DNA of 64,000 nucleotides from Aptenodytes patagonicus. Its lineage: Eukaryota; Chordata; Aves; Sphenisciformes; Spheniscidae. The notes below the pieces were generated by a model. It made no database searches. It had not been told where the DNA came from and saw only the letters and a list, made by a program, of their open reading frames with translations. Shown here piece after piece: positions 59,330-64,000 of the stretch. The stretch's first letter is position 1. Each line of letters begins with the position of its first letter. The DNA lies in assembly GCF_965638725.1 (NCBI RefSeq), contig NC_134951.1:78743068-78807067 (forward strand), written 5' to 3'. Made by a program: the position numbers and the translations under genes.

Positions 59330-59645
59330 TTACCTCATGGAGGAGATACACAGAAGATGCAGCCAGATACTGAGGTGCAATGAAAGGACAGGAGGCAGCT
59401 GTCTTAAGTTGCAACAAGGCAAGACTCTTTTGGGTATTAGAAGAAAAATTTTACTATGAGAGTGGTCAAACAGTAAACAGTTTGCCAGAGCGTTGAGTCT
59501 CCATCTCTGGAGATTTCCAAAACACAACAGGATAAGATCATGAGCAGGCTAAACTAGTTTTGAAATAAACCCTGCTTTGAGCAGGAGGTTGGAAAAAATG
59601 ACCTTCAGAGGTATTTTCCAATCAATTTTCTTCTGCGATTCTATA
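59330..59645 (+). mobile_element. CR1 LINE 3' end, sense orientation
   Basis: About 0.3 kb of CR1 3' end in the MAP3K4 direction, with AGGAGGTTGGAAAAAATGAC, CTTCAGAGGTATTTTCCAA and the 3' terminus GATTCTATAG. Strongly diverged, hence old. It lies only about 60 bp after exon 2. Confidence 0.85.
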
Positions 59646-62600
59646 GTTTCTAGTAATGGTGTAGTTGCTTCTTTGCCCCAGTTTCATGTTCTGAAGCACT
59701 TCACAGTCTATTTTATAGAAAAACAGAGTTTTCAGTGATTATTCTTTACTCTTTAGTGTCACTGAAGCAATTAAATTGTAGTTACCACTGTTTACTTCTG
59801 TTGACGCTTTAGTCATAAAGTCATAACTGGGAAAAAACAAAAGATACTTGATATACGTTTTTTCCTAATGTTACTAAGTAACGATATCAAATACTAAATA
59901 AAAACATTTTTAGGTTAAAGTATGAATTTTAAGCTTTTTTTCTTTACTTTTGAGCGGATATAGAATACAGTAATTGCTTGTTGAAAAGTTAATTTTAAAA
60001 AACATGCAGTAGCTACATCTTTTCAAGCTGCCCTTCCAGGAAAAAAAGAAAAAATGTGCAATTTTAGTGGTTTTTCTGAGCTTGTGATGGGTGCAAAAAA
60101 GCCATTTTTAAGATTGTATGTTCAGTATTTTCATATAGAACATACCTAGGTTTTGTGTTGTGGTGGTGTTCTTTGGGTTTGGTGTGTGTGTGTGTTGTGG
60201 GTTTGTTTTTTTTTTTTTTTTAAACCTAGATCAGACAAGGTTATTTGCCAGAGTTGTTATGGCAGCTTGGCTATTGCTAGTTAATATTTTGGAAGCAATT
60301 TTTTAAATTGCTTCACATGAAACAGGAAATGTTATCACAGAGTGCATTTACTTGCAAGGATTACATTTTCAAGGTAACGTGTAGGGGAGAAGAAGGTAAA
60401 TGGTTTAGCATGAATAAGGGAATACAGTCTATTCTTCAGTTGCATAGAGTTGTGGAGTGCAAGTTCATAATAAGAGAAGGGCTCATGCAAACATCTTCCA
60501 AAGCTTTTGGTTCCCTTCCATTTCATGCAGCCTCTGAATAATGTCACTGTGAAGAGACCGTTAACCAAAAGACTTCTTCCTTAAACTAAATTGAAGAGCA
60601 ATCTTGTTATACTTGTCAGTTAGTTGTGTAGGCATTGGAATTATTAAGCTTCTTTTACTGGCTTTTAATTGTCTTTTGGCTAAGTTAAACTCTTCTAATG
60701 CAACATTAACCTTATTTAGTTCTGAATATGGTAGTTATGTAATAACTTTTCTTGCTTTCTATGAATTTTTTTTTTCTTATTTCTTTCTGTGCTTTTTTTT
60801 TTTTTTTAAAAAAAAAAAAGGTTAGTCTCTAAACAGAGAAATTGTGATACTAAAGAACTGTAATGCATAATATTTCATAGTAACCCTTTGGTGCCGAGCA
60901 CATATTGAGGATCGATACCTTTATGAGAAATAGGGAGCTGTTGTTTGTCCCTGCTAATAGATTTTGAGTGTTTGGACCAAGGTCTCTCTCTGTCTTTCTA
61001 CTTGTGAGGGGAATGGTTCTTGCTTCTGGAATAATAATATCCTGTTCTTGGTTGCTGTGAGTGTATCTTAAAATATGGTTGGGTTGGGGTTTTTTTTTTG
61101 ATGAATTGGATAGTGTTGTATTGTGTAAATGTCTTTTCTGGAAAGTTCAAAGTTCATTTTGTTTAACTTTGCCTATATGTACAACCTCAGAAAATTTATT
61201 CTGTATTGGGGGGCAGGAGGGGGGGTGAACAAACAACAGACCCACCCCAAAACCAACAACTTCAAAGTGGACTAGTTGATTGACATTGAATGTGTACGCA
61301 TATGCTGTTATGAGATCGAATTGGTTTTACTTCAGTAAGAGAATTCATTCAGGGGTTAGTTTGATGAAACTAATCGGTTTAAAAAGTAAATTTTAAATAA
61401 CTTTTCAGCTGTTTACATATAACACAGATTTAATGTATCTTTATTTAGACAACTGAAAGAATTTTTGGTATTAGGGGCTTGCTTACTTGCATCTCCAATG
61501 TTTGTTTGTTTAATTTCTGTCACACCAAGTTTCTTATAACTTGCATTTAGTATCAAAAAATAAACTGGTGCAATTATCTGTTTAAACTAGTTTCTGAATC
61601 GTTTCTCCTGTAGCCCAAGACCCATGGGATTCACGTTTTCTAAGCCAAACGCGTTTCAGAGTTGCTCCTAAGACATATGTGTGTCTCCTGCTTGTTTTTT
61701 CTGACTCAGAGGGTATGGAATGTCAGTCCAGCGATGCTTGCTTACTTATTGAAGTATTAGCTTCTTGGACTATATGAAAAACAGTGCCCCGTCTGCTTTT
61801 TTGTATGAAACTTCTGCAACTTCATACTTGAAGGGAAACCTCTGTCCACCCCACTTTCTTACCCCCATCAAGTTCCTCAAGTTCATTTTGTCTTTTTTTT
61901 TTTTTTAATGAGCTGTTTAAGATCTCAGACTCTACCATGTGCCCCCTCTCACCAACCGATCGTTGCTTAGTCGTGAAACCTACTTGCCCCGTGTAGCACT
62001 AAAGGTAATTGTAACTCAAAATTTGTTAATACAGCTGAACTTGTTTTACAAATTAATTTAAGCCTATATTACAAAACTGCAATAAAACTAGTAGTAGGAA
62101 CTCATACAGTTGTAACATTGATACTCATTTGTTGCAGAGTTGTCATGTATATTTGAATCATTGGTGCCTGCTTATCTGATAAAATGAGAGGATTTTGAAA
62201 CAATTTGTAGATTATTGTGCCTGGGCTTTGTTAAGAATGATGAATATTCAAGTATTAGGGCATTTTGGATGTCTAATTATGGATCATATTTTTAGCTTAC
62301 CTTTCTTTCAATCTGTTTTGGTGGGGTGGAGAATCTGAAGATTAATACTGAAGGAGAATAACATGTTAAAAATACAAACTGAAGGGGTTTAGAGGACCTC
62401 CTGGTAGCTAGAGTGTAAGTTCAGAAAGAGATCTTTAAACGTGCCAGGGTTTTCATTTATTTTGTAAGGTCACCAAGATCTTTTAAGATCAAAGTGCTGT
62501 TAAAAGTTGATCCATTTCTAATCTATCTCAGAGTCTGGGGTGAGTGTGTATGTGTGTTTCATCTCTGCCAGCCTCCTTCATCTTCCTTCTTTCCTGCCAA

Positions 62601-63782
62601 TGCAGAACGCATCTTCCTGCTGCTTGCCTGTCCTGACTTTTAGTCTTGTGTTCTGTCTGGTGCTGGTTAACTTCATGAGTTAGTAACCAGTGAGGGTGAG
62701 GTACCGCTGTCTGACAGTAGTGTTTTGAGTAGATAAATGTAAAATCAATGATAGTGAATTCCATAGCAAGTTTTTTAAAATCACTGATAGTTTTCCACTT
62801 CCAGGAGGAAAACTGTGTTTGAGTTAGGTTTTTATGTCATCTGCTGTTGTACTTGGTAGCTATTCAGGGAAAGATGTATGAATACCTGAAATAAAAGTAG
62901 TATAAGAAGCACTAATAAAGTCCATATTTGCAAGAAACAGTTTTTGTGATGACTTTGTGATTCTTCTTTCTTCCTCATATCCTTCAGAATATAATTTCTT
63001 TTTTTTTCCAGAGTTAAGTGCCATTGTACGCATTGTGACCTGCCCCAATCTTACACAACTATGGCAAGGGTTAAATTGTATTTTTTAGATATGGGGATTG
63101 GAAGGAGGCAGTGTGGCAGGTCACACCTTTACTAACTTGCTTATTGCTCATTAACAGCTGAGAACAGGGTTTGTAATGGAAACAAGCAAAGGAAGGTGCT
63201 CTGGCCACAAACCTCTCCACTTTTCTTTCAGACATCTCTGCAACCTTAATACAATTCCTTTGTGTGCATAGATTTGACAGTCTTTGAGCTACATTACCAC
63301 ACCAGTTCTTTTCCAGAGAACCACTGTCTTACATGAATAGAGATTGTTTGGAATTTTGTGATGAAGGAAACATTTCTGTATGACTGTACCTTCTTTTGTT
63401 GCAGATGCTGGAAGATATGTAGTGAATAAAACAAGAACGAAGGGCCACCTGATAATTAAGTCAGTGAAGTGCATCATATGATTACAGCATTCTGTCACGA
63501 AAATTTGTGTGATGCTAGGCAAATAGCACAAATTAAAATCTTCTGTCTGTTTCTTGTTTTCCTAGAAGCAAGCTAGGAATAAGATTTCAGGGATGTGGTT
63601 TGCAAATTGTTGAAAATTCAAGGTGCAATTGAAGTCAGGGAGCGTTGAACACTAAGTGCTCAATGTTCTGAAATGTTAAGCAATAGCTCTTCCCATTTTT
63701 GGCACCCAAAAGTATGCTGGCTTGACAGATCTTTCTCTGTCGTGATTTTCCATATATAGAAAGGGAATAATATTATTCTTCC
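59646..63782 (+). other. MAP3K4: MAP3K4 intron 2, continued
   Basis: AT-rich intron without a recognised exon. The start of human exon 3 (KMNAPNQPPHK region) was looked for and not found. Contains a T15-A12 tract at 60793-60819 and T-rich runs near 60207-60222 and 61891-61907. Confidence 0.65.
60793..60819. repeat. T15 directly followed by A12
   Basis: Fifteen T run directly into twelve A with no spacer, a self-complementary low-complexity tract that can form a hairpin or cruciform. It may be the junction of two inverted poly(A)-tailed insertions, but no parent elements are visible. Confidence 0.85.
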
Positions 63783-64000
63783 TGTTGTGGTTTAACCTCA
63801 GCCGGCAACTGAGCACCACACAGCTGCTCGCTCACTCTCGCCCCCCGGTGGGATGGGGGGGGAGAATTGGAAGAGTAAAAGTGAGAAAACTCATGGGTTG
63901 AGATAAGAACAGTTTAATAATTGAAATAAAATAAAATAGTAATAATAATAATAATAGAAGAATATACAAAGCAAGTGATGCACGATGCAATTGCTCGCCA
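63783..64000 (-). mobile_element. LTR of the same family, (ATT)n class, cut by the window end
   Basis: Begins TGTTGTGGTTTAACC and matches, in reverse complement, the 3' part of the LTR at 1692-2274: the same U5, the ATTAAA region, an AAT-rich run at 63931-63957 and GATGCACGATGCAATTGCTC just before the window end. The remainder, including the U3 part and the other target-site flank, is outside, so solo or full-length status is unknown. Confidence 0.88.

Noticed and set aside
1..64000. Prokaryote-type systems such as CRISPR arrays, operons, phage genes or defence islands.
   Set aside because: No spaced direct repeats, no dense gene runs and no such protein families. Introns, CR1 elements and a CpG-island promoter show this is vertebrate, avian DNA.

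Overview
The window looks like nuclear DNA from a bird. It is AT-rich, almost entirely non-coding, and carries CR1-type LINE fragments and several copies of one family of short avian endogenous-retrovirus solo LTRs. The only intact protein-coding gene I recognise is the 5' end of MAP3K4 (MEKK4) on the + strand. A CpG-island promoter lies at about 39.65-40.56 kb. Coding exon 1 is at 40147-40211 and coding exon 2 at 59077-59267. They are separated by an 18.9-kb intron 1, and intron 2 runs off the right end. The splice phases agree (exon 1 ends with two bases of a codon and exon 2 supplies the third), and exon 2 carries the highly conserved stretch SPPSTPRQMKRMSTKHQ.

The main unexpected item is on the - strand at about 4.2-7.5 kb: a row of kringle half-exons in plasminogen order. 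Kringle 1a, 1b, a poor 2a, 2b and 3a can be read, each starting or ending at a plausible splice site and mostly with kringle-type phases. They carry several independent lesions: an in-frame stop and a Tyr-to-Cys change in K1a, a stop in the K2a remnant, loss of the fifth cysteine in K2b, and a +2 frameshift in a GA run in K3a. K1b alone looks clean. I read this as a decaying plasminogen-like paralogue, head-to-head with MAP3K4 and about 33 kb upstream of it. In human, PLG lies next to MAP3K4 but points the same way, so the opposite orientation is notable.

Layout: 1-1.7 kb nothing recognised; 1.7-2.3 kb solo LTR; 2.3-7.5 kb decayed plasminogen-like exons; 7.5-27.8 kb intergenic DNA with an ERVK-like 0.94-kb LTR (16.5-17.4 kb), an unassigned possible terminal exon (17.55-17.99 kb) and two GC-rich blocks; 27.8-28.4 kb solo LTR (inverted); 29.9-30.4 kb CR1; 30.4-39.6 kb intergenic; 39.65-40.56 kb MAP3K4 CpG island and exon 1; 40.2-59.1 kb intron 1 with a solo LTR (47.4-48.0 kb) and a 1.75-kb CR1 with a broken reverse transcriptase; 59.1-59.3 kb exon 2; then intron 2 with a CR1 3' end and, at the right edge, a fourth LTR cut by the window end.

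The four related LTRs fall into two classes that share both ends but have completely different middle segments, between the TATA position and the poly(A) signal. MAP3K4 exon 1 also has an upstream ORF in strong start context whose stop codon overlaps the first MAP3K4 start codon (ATGA). I see no CRISPR, operon, phage or other prokaryotic feature, and no tRNA or rRNA gene.
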